DNA of 64,000 bases from Leptofilum sp965223525 (GTDB taxonomy: Bacteria > Chloroflexota > Anaerolineae > Promineifilales > Promineifilaceae): positions 1 through 64,000 of the forward strand of contig NZ_CBDCWX010000005.1 of assembly GCF_965223525.1 (NCBI RefSeq). Direction: 5' to 3'. The position numbers and the translations under genes are program-made. The notes under the pieces are model-generated. The model was given only the letters and a program-made list of their open reading frames with translations. It did no database searches and had not been told where the DNA came from. Positions 55,548 through 63,943 of the stretch are shown in pieces. Position 1 is the stretch's first letter; every line of letters starts with the position of its first letter.

Positions 55548-57161
55548 TTACATCCGAAAAACCCCATAGTGCGGCTGACCCGGCGTAATAAAATCCACAT
55601 TGTGCGCCACAGAAAGCCCCACGCTCAACGCTCGGCGCGTGTCTCGCGGATCCAAAATGCCATCATCCCACAGCCGCGCCGTCGCGTAGTACGGGTCAGA
55701 CTCCTGCTCAAATTTTTGCCGCGTCATCATCTGCATCGCCTCGATGGTTGTCCGGTCTGGCTCGATACCCCGCCGCTTGGCAGCCGCTTCCTGCACAATG
55801 CCTAGCACTCCCGCCGCCTGTTCGCCACCCATCACGGCCACCTGGCTATTCGGCCAACTCCACAAAAAGCGCGGATCGTAGGAACGGCCGCACATTGCAT
55901 AATTCCCCGCGCCATAAGAACCACCCACAATCACCGAAAATTGGGGTACGCTGCTCGTCGCCACCGCGTTAATCATCTGGCTGCCGTGCTTGATGATGCC
56001 ACCCCGCTCGTACTGAGTCCCCACCATAAAGCCCGTGATATTTTGCAGATAGATCAGCGGCGTGCGGCTCTGATTGCACAGTTGAATAAATTGCGCCGCC
56101 TTGTTGGCACATTCAGAAAAGAGAATGCCATTATTGCCCAAAATCCCTACAGGCCAGCCGTTGAGCACCGCATGGCCTGTCACCAAGGTCGGCCCATACG
56201 CTGGCTTAAACTCGAAAAACTCAGAGCCATCCACCAGTCGAGCAATGACTTCATGGATGTCAAACGGCAGGCGCGGGTCAGCGGGGATGACGCCCAAAAG
56301 CTCGTCGGGGTCGTAAGCTGGCTCACGCGGCGACTGGCGACGGCTGAGGCACGCCTGTGGTTTTTGCTGCTTGAGCTGTCTGGCAATAAAACGGCCGATT
56401 CGCAACGCATCCGCATCATCTTCCGCCAAATAATCGCTTAAGCCCGACACCTGTGCGTGCATCTCTGCCCCGCCCAGCGTCTCGTCATCCACCTCTTCGC
56501 CGATGGCCATCTTTACCAATGGCGGCCCGCCTAGGTAAGCCGTTGCCTTGCCCCGTACAAAAACGGTGTAGTCGCTCATCCCGGGCACATACGCCCCGCC
56601 CGCCGTAGACGAGCCAAAGACCAGTGCCACTTGTGGAACCCTCGCCGCCGACAGCCGCGCCTGGTTGGCAAAAGTACGCCCGCCCAAAATAAAAATCTCA
56701 TCCTGATACAGCAAATTGGCTCCCGCCGACTCCACGCAGGTGATGCAGGGTAGCCGATTCTCGGCGGCAATCGTTTGCGCCCGCAGCGTCTTTTGCAGCG
56801 ACATCGGGTACACCGCCCCGCCTTTGGCGGTGGCATCATTCACGGAAATGAGGCATTCCACACCGCCCACCACACCGATCCCTACAATTTGCAGGGCGGC
56901 TGGCGCTTCATCGTTGTACATGCTCCACGCCGCCAGCGGAGACAGCTCCAAAAATGGCGTATCGGGATCCAAGAGTAATTCCAGTCGCTCACGCGGCAGC
57001 AGTTTGCCCTGATCCCGAAATTTCTTTGCTCCGCGCTCGCCGCCGCCAGCACGCACCTGCGCCTGCCGCGCTTCCAGCGTTTGCACCAGTTCCAGCATGG
57101 CGGCGCGGTTGGTTTTGTATGCTTCGCTGCGGGTGTTGAGGGATGATTTTAGTTTATCCAT
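55548..57161 (-). CDS. Acyl-CoA carboxyltransferase (methylcrotonyl-CoA type)
   Basis: 537-residue beta chain of the 3-methylcrotonyl/geranyl-CoA carboxylase group. Motifs: GKLLPRERLELLLDPDTPFL, VESAGANLLYQDEIFILGGR, GSSTAGGAYVPGMSDYTVFV, LGGAEMHAQVSGLSDYLAED, LIYLQNITGFMVGTQYERGG and GGSYGAGNYAMCGRSYDPRF. These forms, notably the SGLSDY and GNYAMCGR stretches, distinguish it from the PccB-like chain at 8397. The matching biotin chain is probably at 44538-46499, about 9 kb away. Immediate neighbours are an unrelated hypothetical gene and a repeat-filled gap. Confidence 0.92.
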   Translation of the reverse strand: MDKLKSSLNTRSEAYKTNRAAMLELVQTLEARQAQVRAGGGERGAKKFRDQGKLLPRERLELLLDPDTPFLELSPLAAWSMYNDEAPAALQIVGIGVVGGVECLISVNDATAKGGAVYPMSLQKTLRAQTIAAENRLPCITCVESAGANLLYQDEIFILGGRTFANQARLSAARVPQVALVFGSSTAGGAYVPGMSDYTVFVRGKATAYLGGPPLVKMAIGEEVDDETLGGAEMHAQVSGLSDYLAEDDADALRIGRFIARQLKQQKPQACLSRRQSPREPAYDPDELLGVIPADPRLPFDIHEVIARLVDGSEFFEFKPAYGPTLVTGHAVLNGWPVGILGNNGILFSECANKAAQFIQLCNQSRTPLIYLQNITGFMVGTQYERGGIIKHGSQMINAVATSSVPQFSVIVGGSYGAGNYAMCGRSYDPRFLWSWPNSQVAVMGGEQAAGVLGIVQEAAAKRRGIEPDRTTIEAMQMMTRQKFEQESDPYYATARLWDDGILDPRDTRRALSVGLSVAHNVDFITPGQPHYGVFRM

Positions 57162-57167
57162 TTTTTA

Positions 57168-57365
57168 GCCACAGATTTCACGGATTACACAGATTTTGTT
57201 TTGCTCTCTGTGAAACACTGCGCTCCTTCAAAATAGGACACGGATTGGACGGATAACACGGAATTGGATTCTTGGGTCATGACACATTGTCCCGGGGATG
57301 AATCCCCAGGCTATGGCGATCGCCGAATATTGATAACCAATTACGGTTCACCGATTACCATTCAC
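57168..57365. repeat. Repeat-filled gap (families D and B)
   Basis: Contains CACAGATTTCACGGATTACA and a second CACGGATTGGACGGATAACA copy, a GGGGATGAATCCCC hairpin (about 57295-57310) and a family B stretch CAATTACGGTTCACCGATTA at its left side, directly after the stop codon of the hypothetical gene. Confidence 0.65.
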
Positions 57366-57830
57366 CACGCGCAGGCTTAAACCGCCATCCATCACATCTC
57401 TGCCCATAACGTGCTGCTGGTGTCGAGCGTGATCGTCTTGGGAAAACTGCTCCGGCTGGGGGAAGGGAGCGAAACGTCCCAACAGAATGGCATCAATCAG
57501 GTACGCAACGAGGGCTACGTCGTATTCATCGGACAAGGAACGGTATTGGCGGGGGTCTTGGTTAACCAGCAGCACGTCGGGGACGTAACCGTTTTCATCC
57601 GACACAATTTGCAATTGGAAGATGCAGCTACCGCTAACGCTGCGGTGGAAATAAAGCCATTCGTCTTCCAGATAGATGAACCATTTGTCATCAGGGGTTT
57701 TGGGAATCAAGCCCTGGCTGATGGTGACAAACTCTTCGCGGGTGTACTGTCCATCGAGCAGCAGTTCTTTGCGTAGTTCAGGCATTGGTTTGTTGGGCCA
57801 GGAAACGGCCGTTGCCCGTTGTTTACTCAT
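57348..57830 (-). CDS. Hypothetical protein coupled to HicB-like gene
   Basis: 160-residue protein I cannot name. The middle is the most structured part: KTPDDKWFIYLEDEWLYFHR followed by SVSGSCIFQLQIV, then an acidic, aromatic stretch and DVALVAYLIDAILLGRFAPF. No signal peptide or membrane segment. Its ATG overlaps the last codons of the HicB-like gene by eight bases (ATGAGTAA), so the two are translationally coupled. It occupies the place of a toxin partner but shows no HicA (double-stranded RNA-binding-like) sequence. Confidence 0.7.
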   Translation of the reverse strand: MSKQRATAVSWPNKPMPELRKELLLDGQYTREEFVTISQGLIPKTPDDKWFIYLEDEWLYFHRSVSGSCIFQLQIVSDENGYVPDVLLVNQDPRQYRSLSDEYDVALVAYLIDAILLGRFAPFPQPEQFSQDDHARHQQHVMGRDVMDGGLSLRVVNGNR

Positions 57831-58017
57831 TAAAAACCTTCTGTTTTACCTCAAGATAATCATCCACTGCTTCTTCAAACGCTTCTCTAAACTCTCGTTC
57901 CGAGTTCCCGTGAAAGCCCACCACATCTCTTATCGCCGCGATATGCCCAACGAAACATTTATCTTCATCACTGTATTCAATTTGTGCAGTAAAACCTTTA
58001 TACGTCATTGTCTTCAT
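57823..58017 (-). CDS. HicB-like antitoxin-fold protein
   Basis: 64 residues: MTYKGFTAQIEYSDEDKCFV, GHIAAIRDVVGFHGNSEREF and EAFEEAVDDYLEVKQ give the partial RNase H-like fold of HicB. There is no C-terminal DNA-binding extension. HicB normally pairs with HicA upstream; here the upstream gene is a BKACE-family enzyme ending 14 bp before, and the coupled downstream gene is an unrelated 160-residue protein. Confidence 0.85.
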   Translation of the reverse strand: MKTMTYKGFTAQIEYSDEDKCFVGHIAAIRDVVGFHGNSEREFREAFEEAVDDYLEVKQKVFNE

Positions 58018-58031
58018 CGCTCAATCTCTGC

Positions 58032-58892
58032 CTAGGATACGATGTCCAGTTTTAGGATTTCACGCGCCTTGGCGACACTTGCTACCTCACCACCAACCAG
58101 GCTCACCAGCCTGGCCGCTTTGGCCACGAGTTCACCGTTGGATTGAGCCAGTTCGCCGTTGGGCAAGTAGAGATTGTCCTCCAGCCCCACCCGCACGTTG
58201 CCGCTCATGGAAACGGCCGCTGCCGCCAACTTCCACTGCTTTTGCCCAATGCCAATCACCTGCCAATGGGCATTTGCTGGGAGCCGATCCACCTGCTGCA
58301 CCAGATTTTTGGTGCTGGCCGGGATGCCCCCCAGCACGCCCATGATCAGGCTAAATTGGTACGGCGGTCGCAAAATGCCCAAATCAATTAGCGGCTGGGC
58401 GTTGTTGATGTGGCCGCTGTCGAAACATTCCATTTCGGGGCGCGTACCTGCCTCGTTCATCGCTTCCAGAAAGAACTGGATGTCGGTGAATGGATTGGCA
58501 AAGACGTGATCGTGGTAGAACCTTTTGTGCTTGCGCGAGTAGATGGCGTAATTCATCGAACCCATGTTGAGCGCGGCCATGTCTGGCTGGAGGGCGCGAA
58601 TGTGGTGGATGCGCGTTTCGCGGTCTATGCCGATGGCGCCGGTGGAGTAGTTGATGATGACATCGGGGCAGCGCTGGCGCACCTTGGCATCAATTTGGGC
58701 ATAGGTTTCTACGTCAAAGGCGGGACGGCCGTCTGGCTGGCGAGCGTGAATATGCACAATGCTGGCCCCAGCGTCTACGCTACGCCGCGCTTCTTCGGCA
58801 ATTTCTGCGGGTGTGTAGGGGATGGCGGGGGATTGGGCGCGGGTGGTGAGGACGCCGGTGAGTGCGGCCGTTATGATTGTTTTTTGGCTCAT
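58032..58892 (-). CDS. BKACE-family beta-keto acid cleavage enzyme
   Basis: 286-residue zinc enzyme of the 3-keto-5-aminohexanoate cleavage family, which condenses a beta-keto acid with acetyl-CoA to give acetoacetate and a new acyl-CoA. Motifs: TAALTGVLTTRAQSPAIPYT, GASIVHIHARQPDGRP with the two zinc His, MECFDSGHI and LPANAHWQVIGIG, VRVGLEDNLYLPNG near the C terminus. Substrate may be any of several beta-keto acids. It sits between the PaaK-like gene and the HicB-like gene on the same strand. Confidence 0.92.
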   Translation of the reverse strand: MSQKTIITAALTGVLTTRAQSPAIPYTPAEIAEEARRSVDAGASIVHIHARQPDGRPAFDVETYAQIDAKVRQRCPDVIINYSTGAIGIDRETRIHHIRALQPDMAALNMGSMNYAIYSRKHKRFYHDHVFANPFTDIQFFLEAMNEAGTRPEMECFDSGHINNAQPLIDLGILRPPYQFSLIMGVLGGIPASTKNLVQQVDRLPANAHWQVIGIGQKQWKLAAAAVSMSGNVRVGLEDNLYLPNGELAQSNGELVAKAARLVSLVGGEVASVAKAREILKLDIVS

Positions 58893-59008
58893 GTTGGTTG
58901 AATTATAAATAATATTGGGCGAGGCAGACGGTGGAAAAGAGCGTTCGCTTTGCCTAATCGTTTCCCGTCTGCCTACGCCCCTACCAATTACCGTTTACTG
59001 ATCACCGA

Positions 59009-60229
59009 TCAAGCCTGCCAGTCGCGGGCATCCACCATGCCGGGGGCGTTGTCAGCTAAGCTGCCAGGGGCGATGAACTCAACTTCGTCCACACGGACAC
59101 GGCAGAGCCCCTGTACGGCCGTTTTGATTCGGTCGGTTACGGCCGTTTCATCCACCCCCTCAACCTCCACCCGCACCACAAAATAATCCTTGTGCTCCGG
59201 CCGAGAGACCACGCCCTGCACCTTTTGCACGCCCGGAATTTGCCCGGTGGCAAAGCGCAGCTGGTTGGGATGAACAAACATGCCCCGCACCTTCGCCGCC
59301 TCGCCGGAACGGCCGACCAAAATGATGCTGCGCTCCGTTTGCTGACTCTGGCCGGGGTTCGGGTCCATGTTCATCGCCATGTCGCCCGTGCCTATGCGAA
59401 TCAGCGGGTAAGCGCGGCTAAAGTTGGTCGCTACCACCTCGCCAGCCTCACCGGGGCCAACAGGTTGGCCAGTCTCGCTATCCACCACCTCAATGATCGG
59501 TTCAGGCAGCAAGGGCATCGCCATGCCATCACCTGTGTTTAGGGCTAATAAGCCAAAATCGGCCGTAGCGTAAGCATTGCCCACCGCCAAACCGTACTCC
59601 TCAACAAACGTTTGTCGCAAAGTTGGCGGTAGCGGTTCAGCCGAGAAAATTGCGGTTTTTAGCTGCAAATCGTTCTTAAAATCAAGGCCGCTGGCTTCTG
59701 CCTTCTTAATCAGGCTCATCAAAAAACTGGGCGTACCGCTGTAACCCGTCACTTTCAAATCCTGCATCATCTTTAGCTGAAGCTCCGCGCTACCCGTACC
59801 GCCCGGCACCACGGTGCAGCCCAGCCGCACCAGCGCATTATCAAACAAGTACCCAGCCGGAACCAAGTGGTAAGTAAAGCTGTTCAGCACCACATCACCT
59901 GGCTTAAAGCCCGTCGTTTTCAAAGCACCAACAGCCACGTCCCAAGCTCCTTCGTCTGGTTCAGGGGCTGGTTCATAAATTGGGCCAGGGGAGAAAAAGA
60001 TATGCGTGACTTTCTCAGGCGGAATGCCCAACATGCCGCCAAATGGTGGATTTGCCTGCTGTAAGGCCACAATCTCGTCTTTGGGCAGCACGGGTATTTT
60101 GGGCAAATCGGCCACACCTTGAATATCGGAGGGCATGATACCGGCTTTCTCAAATCGCTCACGTACAGCAGGCGCATTTTCATAAGCATGTCGAACAGTT
60201 TCTCTCAGTTTTGCATCTAAATCGGTCAT
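59009..60229 (-). CDS. Phenylacetate-CoA ligase-like protein with altered P-loop
   Basis: 406-residue AMP-forming ligase-like protein of the PaaK group. It has the N-terminal YENAPAVRERFEKAGIMPSD, YSGTPSFLMSLIKKAEASGL, a YATADFG segment in place of the usual adenylate-binding YGxTE, and RSGEAAKVRGMFVHPNQLRF in the C-terminal domain. The nucleotide P-loop, normally SSGTTGKPT, reads FFSPGPIYEPAPEPDEG, so adenylation ability is uncertain. Start at 60229 with GGAA upstream. It follows livF by 44 bp and precedes the BKACE gene, suggesting uptake and activation of an organic acid. Confidence 0.85.
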   Translation of the reverse strand: MTDLDAKLRETVRHAYENAPAVRERFEKAGIMPSDIQGVADLPKIPVLPKDEIVALQQANPPFGGMLGIPPEKVTHIFFSPGPIYEPAPEPDEGAWDVAVGALKTTGFKPGDVVLNSFTYHLVPAGYLFDNALVRLGCTVVPGGTGSAELQLKMMQDLKVTGYSGTPSFLMSLIKKAEASGLDFKNDLQLKTAIFSAEPLPPTLRQTFVEEYGLAVGNAYATADFGLLALNTGDGMAMPLLPEPIIEVVDSETGQPVGPGEAGEVVATNFSRAYPLIRIGTGDMAMNMDPNPGQSQQTERSIILVGRSGEAAKVRGMFVHPNQLRFATGQIPGVQKVQGVVSRPEHKDYFVVRVEVEGVDETAVTDRIKTAVQGLCRVRVDEVEFIAPGSLADNAPGMVDARDWQA

Positions 60230-60273
60230 AAAACTAGTTCCAATAATGAGGAGAAAGCATCCCCACAAAATGA

Positions 60274-61068
60274 TTATCCAAGCCAACGCTTGCGGCGTTT
60301 GTAATGTTTTACGTCGCGGTAACTTTTGCGCTCACCAACTTGTGTAAGGCCCAAATAGAACTCTTTGATGTCTGCATTTTGGGCAAGTTGATCGGCTTCA
60401 CCGTCGAGGACGATACGGCCGTTCTCCATCACGTAGGCATATTCGGCCGTTTTTAGAGCAACGTTAGCATTTTGCTCCACTATCAAAATAGAGACCCCGC
60501 CCTCTTCATTAATACGACGAATGATTTCAAAAATGTTTTGCACTAATAGCGGAGCCAATCCCAAAGATGGCTCGTCTAATAGCATCAGGCGCGGTTTGGC
60601 CATAAGTGCCCGACCAATCGCTACCATTTGCTGCTCACCACCAGAGAGATAACCGGCTGTGCGATTTCTCAAGGGCTTCAAAGCCGGAAAATAATCATAC
60701 ACCTGTTCCAATAACTGCCTGGTTTCTGACTGGCTAGGATTCACCAAAGCCCCTACTCGCAAATTTTCCTCGGTAGTTAGATGTTGAAAGAGACGCCGCC
60801 CTTCAAGCACTTGCACAATGCCCAGCCGCGTAATTTCCTCGGCAGGCAGCTTATCGAGTCGCTCACCATCAAACTCAATGCTGCCTCGCGTCACTGCGCC
60901 ATCCTCCCGCAGCAGCAAGCCAGAGATCGCCTTGAGCGTGGTAGTCTTGCCCGCGCCATTTGCCCCCAGCAAGGAAACAATCTGCCCCTGCCCTACTTCC
61001 AGCGAAACGCCGCGCAGCACCAAAATAACATCACTATAAACGACTTCGATATTGTTGATTTTTAGCAT
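60274..61068 (-). CDS. livF: Branched-chain-type ABC transporter ATPase LivF
   Basis: 264-residue ATPase of the hydrophobic amino acid transporter (HAAT) family: Walker A GANGAGKTT, signature LSGGEQQMVAIGRALM, Walker B LMLLDEPSLGLAP, and the C-terminal extension typical of LivF. Start at 61068 (MLKINNIEV) chosen because the 44 codons upstream come from a CACAGAGG repeat. It pairs with livK and livM upstream; livG and livH are not in view and may lie beyond the right edge. Confidence 0.93.
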   Translation of the reverse strand: MLKINNIEVVYSDVILVLRGVSLEVGQGQIVSLLGANGAGKTTTLKAISGLLLREDGAVTRGSIEFDGERLDKLPAEEITRLGIVQVLEGRRLFQHLTTEENLRVGALVNPSQSETRQLLEQVYDYFPALKPLRNRTAGYLSGGEQQMVAIGRALMAKPRLMLLDEPSLGLAPLLVQNIFEIIRRINEEGGVSILIVEQNANVALKTAEYAYVMENGRIVLDGEADQLAQNADIKEFYLGLTQVGERKSYRDVKHYKRRKRWLG

Positions 61069-61080
61069 AAGAAGTGGGAA

Positions 61081-61141
61081 AGCCACAGAGGGCACAGAGG
61101 AATAAGAGAAAACCTTATTCACCTCTGTGTTCTCTGTGGCT
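61081..61141. repeat. Family D hairpin (CACAGAGG)
   Basis: 20-bp arms AGCCACAGAGGGCACAGAGG and CCTCTGTGTTCTCTGTGGCT (18 of 20 paired) with an inner AATAAG/CTTATT pair, filling the livK-livF gap. Same family as 1480-1500 and 1852-1872. Confidence 0.8.
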
Positions 61142-61148
61142 AAAAAGA

Positions 61149-62642
61149 TTAGTTGTTGGAGAAATTTTCTTCCGGGCGCAGATCGGGCGTTGTTGTCCAA
61201 TCTTGCAACGGCACAAATGCACCACCTTGCACCTGACGGATTTGCGCCTCATGCGGGGAGCGACTGTTGTTAGAGAAGTCTACACGCATGACACCATCCA
61301 ACACATCAATAGCACCCAACTCAATCAAAGCTGCATGAACATCAGCCCCTGTCAGATGATCAAAACCGACATTGTCAATGGCTAGCTCAATGGCGCGAAC
61401 TGCCAAATCTACACCGGCAAAGGTCAGCAAGTACCCAACACCATGCTCGGCTGGCTGACGCTCATTGAGGGCAAACTGCTCTTCAGCAAACTGGATGCCT
61501 GGATTGTCTGCATCTGTCCAGAACAGGTAGGGGAATGGAGAAATCATGCCTTCTACCAAGGCTGGATCGCTTACAAAGGCATAGATGGAGATGTCCATCG
61601 CCCAGTTGTTGGCCCCAAACAAGAAGGATTCGCGCAAACCAAGCGCACCTAAACCATTCAAAATGGAAGCAGGACCAAAAGCAAGAGAGTTGGTGTAAAT
61701 CACATTGGCACCCGCAGCTTGGGCATTGAGGATCGCCGTGGTGGTATCGGCCGTTGGGGCGGGATCGATTAGTTCATTGGCCACAATTTCGATGCCGAGG
61801 CTTTCAGCGTAGGCTAATGCCTCATCGGTGTAAGCACCCTGGCCGTAGGCGGTGGGCCAGCTAATGTAGGCAATCTTGATGTCGTCGCCAGCGCCTTCTG
61901 GCTTCACGTCATCCCAGTTAGCACTGATATAATCCATGAACAGGGCGAACTGATCGGGGTAAATGGGGGCGTAGCCAAAAGTGTACCCAGATTCTGGGCC
62001 GTAAAAGGCAACAGAGCTGAGACCAGCAGCCAGGTTGGGAATTTGGTCTTCCACAAAGCGGCTAGCCAGAGCTTCACCATCGCCAGAACCATAGGTAAAC
62101 ATAACGAGGACATTGTCATCCTCGCTAGTGTAGCGGTCATAAGCAGCTACAGCTTCATCCACACTGGATTGGGTATCGGTAAATTCCAGTTCGATTTGCG
62201 CGCCACGAATACCGCCATTGGCGTTAACGGCCGCAACAGCATCATTGAACCCATTGATCAGCGGCCCGGTGATACCGGCTAAAGGCCCGGAAAGGTCACC
62301 AAAGTGGTAGAAAGTGATGGTTTCGCCTTCGAGATTGTCAGTTCGCATCTCTTCATCCATCGCTTCCTCTTCTTCGTCCATTTCTTCTTCTTCTGCCATC
62401 TCTTCTTCGTCGTCAGTCGCTTCTTCAACAGCTTCCACAACTTCTTCGGCGGCGGCTTCTACCGTGGGAGCAATTTCTTCAGCAGCCGCTTCGACAGTAG
62501 GGGCAATTTCTTCCACAGCATCTTCTACCGCTTCGGCAGCGTCTTCCACTGCCTCTTGCACTTCAGCAGGGCTGCCGCAGGCTACCAAAAACAAGGTGCC
62601 TAAAAGTAAAAACAGCAATGTAAGTACGGGTATTTTCTTCAT
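61149..62642 (-). CDS. ABC transporter substrate-binding lipoprotein (LivK-like)
   Basis: 497 residues. Signal peptide LTLLFLLLGTLFLVAC with lipobox Cys; then a strongly acidic, repetitive spacer of about 80 residues (EEIAPTVEAAAEE twice, followed by runs of Glu/Asp/Met); then a periplasmic-binding fold of the Leu/Ile/Val type I family (ITFYHFGDLSGPLAGITGPL, GFNDAVAAVNANGGIRGAQI, SLAFGPASILNGL). It should bind an organic ligand outside the membrane and hand it to LivM/LivH. Ligand is probably not a plain amino acid, given the PaaK-like and BKACE neighbours. Confidence 0.92.
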   Translation of the reverse strand: MKKIPVLTLLFLLLGTLFLVACGSPAEVQEAVEDAAEAVEDAVEEIAPTVEAAAEEIAPTVEAAAEEVVEAVEEATDDEEEMAEEEEMDEEEEAMDEEMRTDNLEGETITFYHFGDLSGPLAGITGPLINGFNDAVAAVNANGGIRGAQIELEFTDTQSSVDEAVAAYDRYTSEDDNVLVMFTYGSGDGEALASRFVEDQIPNLAAGLSSVAFYGPESGYTFGYAPIYPDQFALFMDYISANWDDVKPEGAGDDIKIAYISWPTAYGQGAYTDEALAYAESLGIEIVANELIDPAPTADTTTAILNAQAAGANVIYTNSLAFGPASILNGLGALGLRESFLFGANNWAMDISIYAFVSDPALVEGMISPFPYLFWTDADNPGIQFAEEQFALNERQPAEHGVGYLLTFAGVDLAVRAIELAIDNVGFDHLTGADVHAALIELGAIDVLDGVMRVDFSNNSRSPHEAQIRQVQGGAFVPLQDWTTTPDLRPEENFSNN

Positions 62643-62724
62643 GTTTACTCTCTCCTTTCATGGGTAAATAAGATTTTTATCTTGTGTGAAATGGTTTGTG
62701 AAAATTCACCTCCTTGCCAAATAA

Positions 62725-62785
62725 ATTAGTGGTTGATGGTTAGTGGCTAGTTGTTTGCATCAGCAACTTGCCACTAACCACCAGC
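62725..62785. repeat. Family F hairpin (TTAGTGGC/GCCACTAA)
   Basis: TTAGTGGTTGATGGTTAGTG with complementary CTTGCCACTAACCACCAGCA across a GCATCAGC loop, between livM and livK. A related CTAGTTTTAGTTGCTAG motif follows the last partial gene at 63925. Confidence 0.65.
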
Positions 62786-62787
62786 AA

Positions 62788-63912
62788 CTATCTAGCAAAC
62801 GGCCGTAATCGCCAAGCAGCCTTTATCAACCGCCAACGATACGCCAAACCGCGTGGTTCAAAAATGAGAAACAGGGTGAGCGCCAGGCCAAAGATGAACG
62901 GCCGTAACGCCGCGCCAATCCCACCTGCATTTTCCGGGAACAGTTGGATGATAGGTGGGGTTAGCAACGTGGCTAGCTCTTCTAGAAAGATGATGAGCGT
63001 GGTGCCAAAAATGGGACCAACGCTCGTTCCCAGACCACCCACAATTAACATCCCCAACATGATAATAGAATCATTCAAACCAATGGTTTCGGAGTTAAGA
63101 TGGCGTAAATTGTGCGCCAACAGTGAGCCAGCCACACCTGCATATACCGAGGCAATGAAGAAGGCGCGCAGCTTGTAGCTAAATAAATTGATGCCCAGCA
63201 GTTCGGCCGCCAGATCATTGTCGCGGATGGAGATGAAGGCACGCCCCAGGCGACTGCGCGCAATATTGTGTGCGGCAATAGTGCTTATGAGAAGCACCAC
63301 GAGCGTGATATGTATAAATTCTGTGGGGGTGGCAAAACGGTAAAAGCAAGCGGCCGTTTCCGCATCAAACGTCGTGCCTAAATAACAAATATCGTTGATA
63401 ACCGGAATCTGAATCACCGGCACCGGCACGTTGATACCTTGCGCCCCGTTTAGCACGTCGGGCCACAAATTGCGCGTAAACCAGGGAATAATAAATTGGG
63501 CACTCAGCGTAGCCATGACCAAATAAAACCCTTTAACCCGCAGCGAAGGCAAGCCAAATAGCAATCCCACCAAGCCAGCGCCCAAACCGGCCACCGGTAA
63601 GGCCAAAAAGAAACTCCAGCCTAACACACCAACCAGCAAAGCCGAAATGTAACCACCCACCGTCATAAACGCCGCTTGCCCTAGCGAAATCTGCCCTGTG
63701 TATCCCGTTAAAATATTCAGCCCCTGTACGGCAATCATAAAAATACAGATGCGATTTACCAGAGAGACCAGTGACTCAGAAGCAACATAGGGCAGAGCAA
63801 ACAGCAAAATCAAAAAGGCAATCAACACCACATACTGCCACGGCTTCCGCAGCACGGCCATATCTTGTTCGTAAGAGCGGTCAAAATCACCTGCTGGTCT
63901 TAAAACAGCCAT
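62788..63912 (-). CDS. livM: Branched-chain-type ABC permease LivM
   Basis: 374 residues with eight or more hydrophobic segments (VVLIAFLILLFALPYVA, FMIAVQGLNILTGYTGQISL, ALLVGVLGWSFFLALPVAG). The GYTGQISLGQAAFMTVGGY segment and SRLGRAFISIRDNDLAAELL, the cytoplasmic coupling loop, identify LivM. It lies upstream of the binding protein and ATPase genes on the same strand. CTGGAG precedes the ATG. Confidence 0.95.
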   Translation of the reverse strand: MAVLRPAGDFDRSYEQDMAVLRKPWQYVVLIAFLILLFALPYVASESLVSLVNRICIFMIAVQGLNILTGYTGQISLGQAAFMTVGGYISALLVGVLGWSFFLALPVAGLGAGLVGLLFGLPSLRVKGFYLVMATLSAQFIIPWFTRNLWPDVLNGAQGINVPVPVIQIPVINDICYLGTTFDAETAACFYRFATPTEFIHITLVVLLISTIAAHNIARSRLGRAFISIRDNDLAAELLGINLFSYKLRAFFIASVYAGVAGSLLAHNLRHLNSETIGLNDSIIMLGMLIVGGLGTSVGPIFGTTLIIFLEELATLLTPPIIQLFPENAGGIGAALRPFIFGLALTLFLIFEPRGLAYRWRLIKAAWRLRPFAR

Positions 63913-63943
63913 TTTTTCTCCAGTTGCTAGTTTTAGTTGCTAG

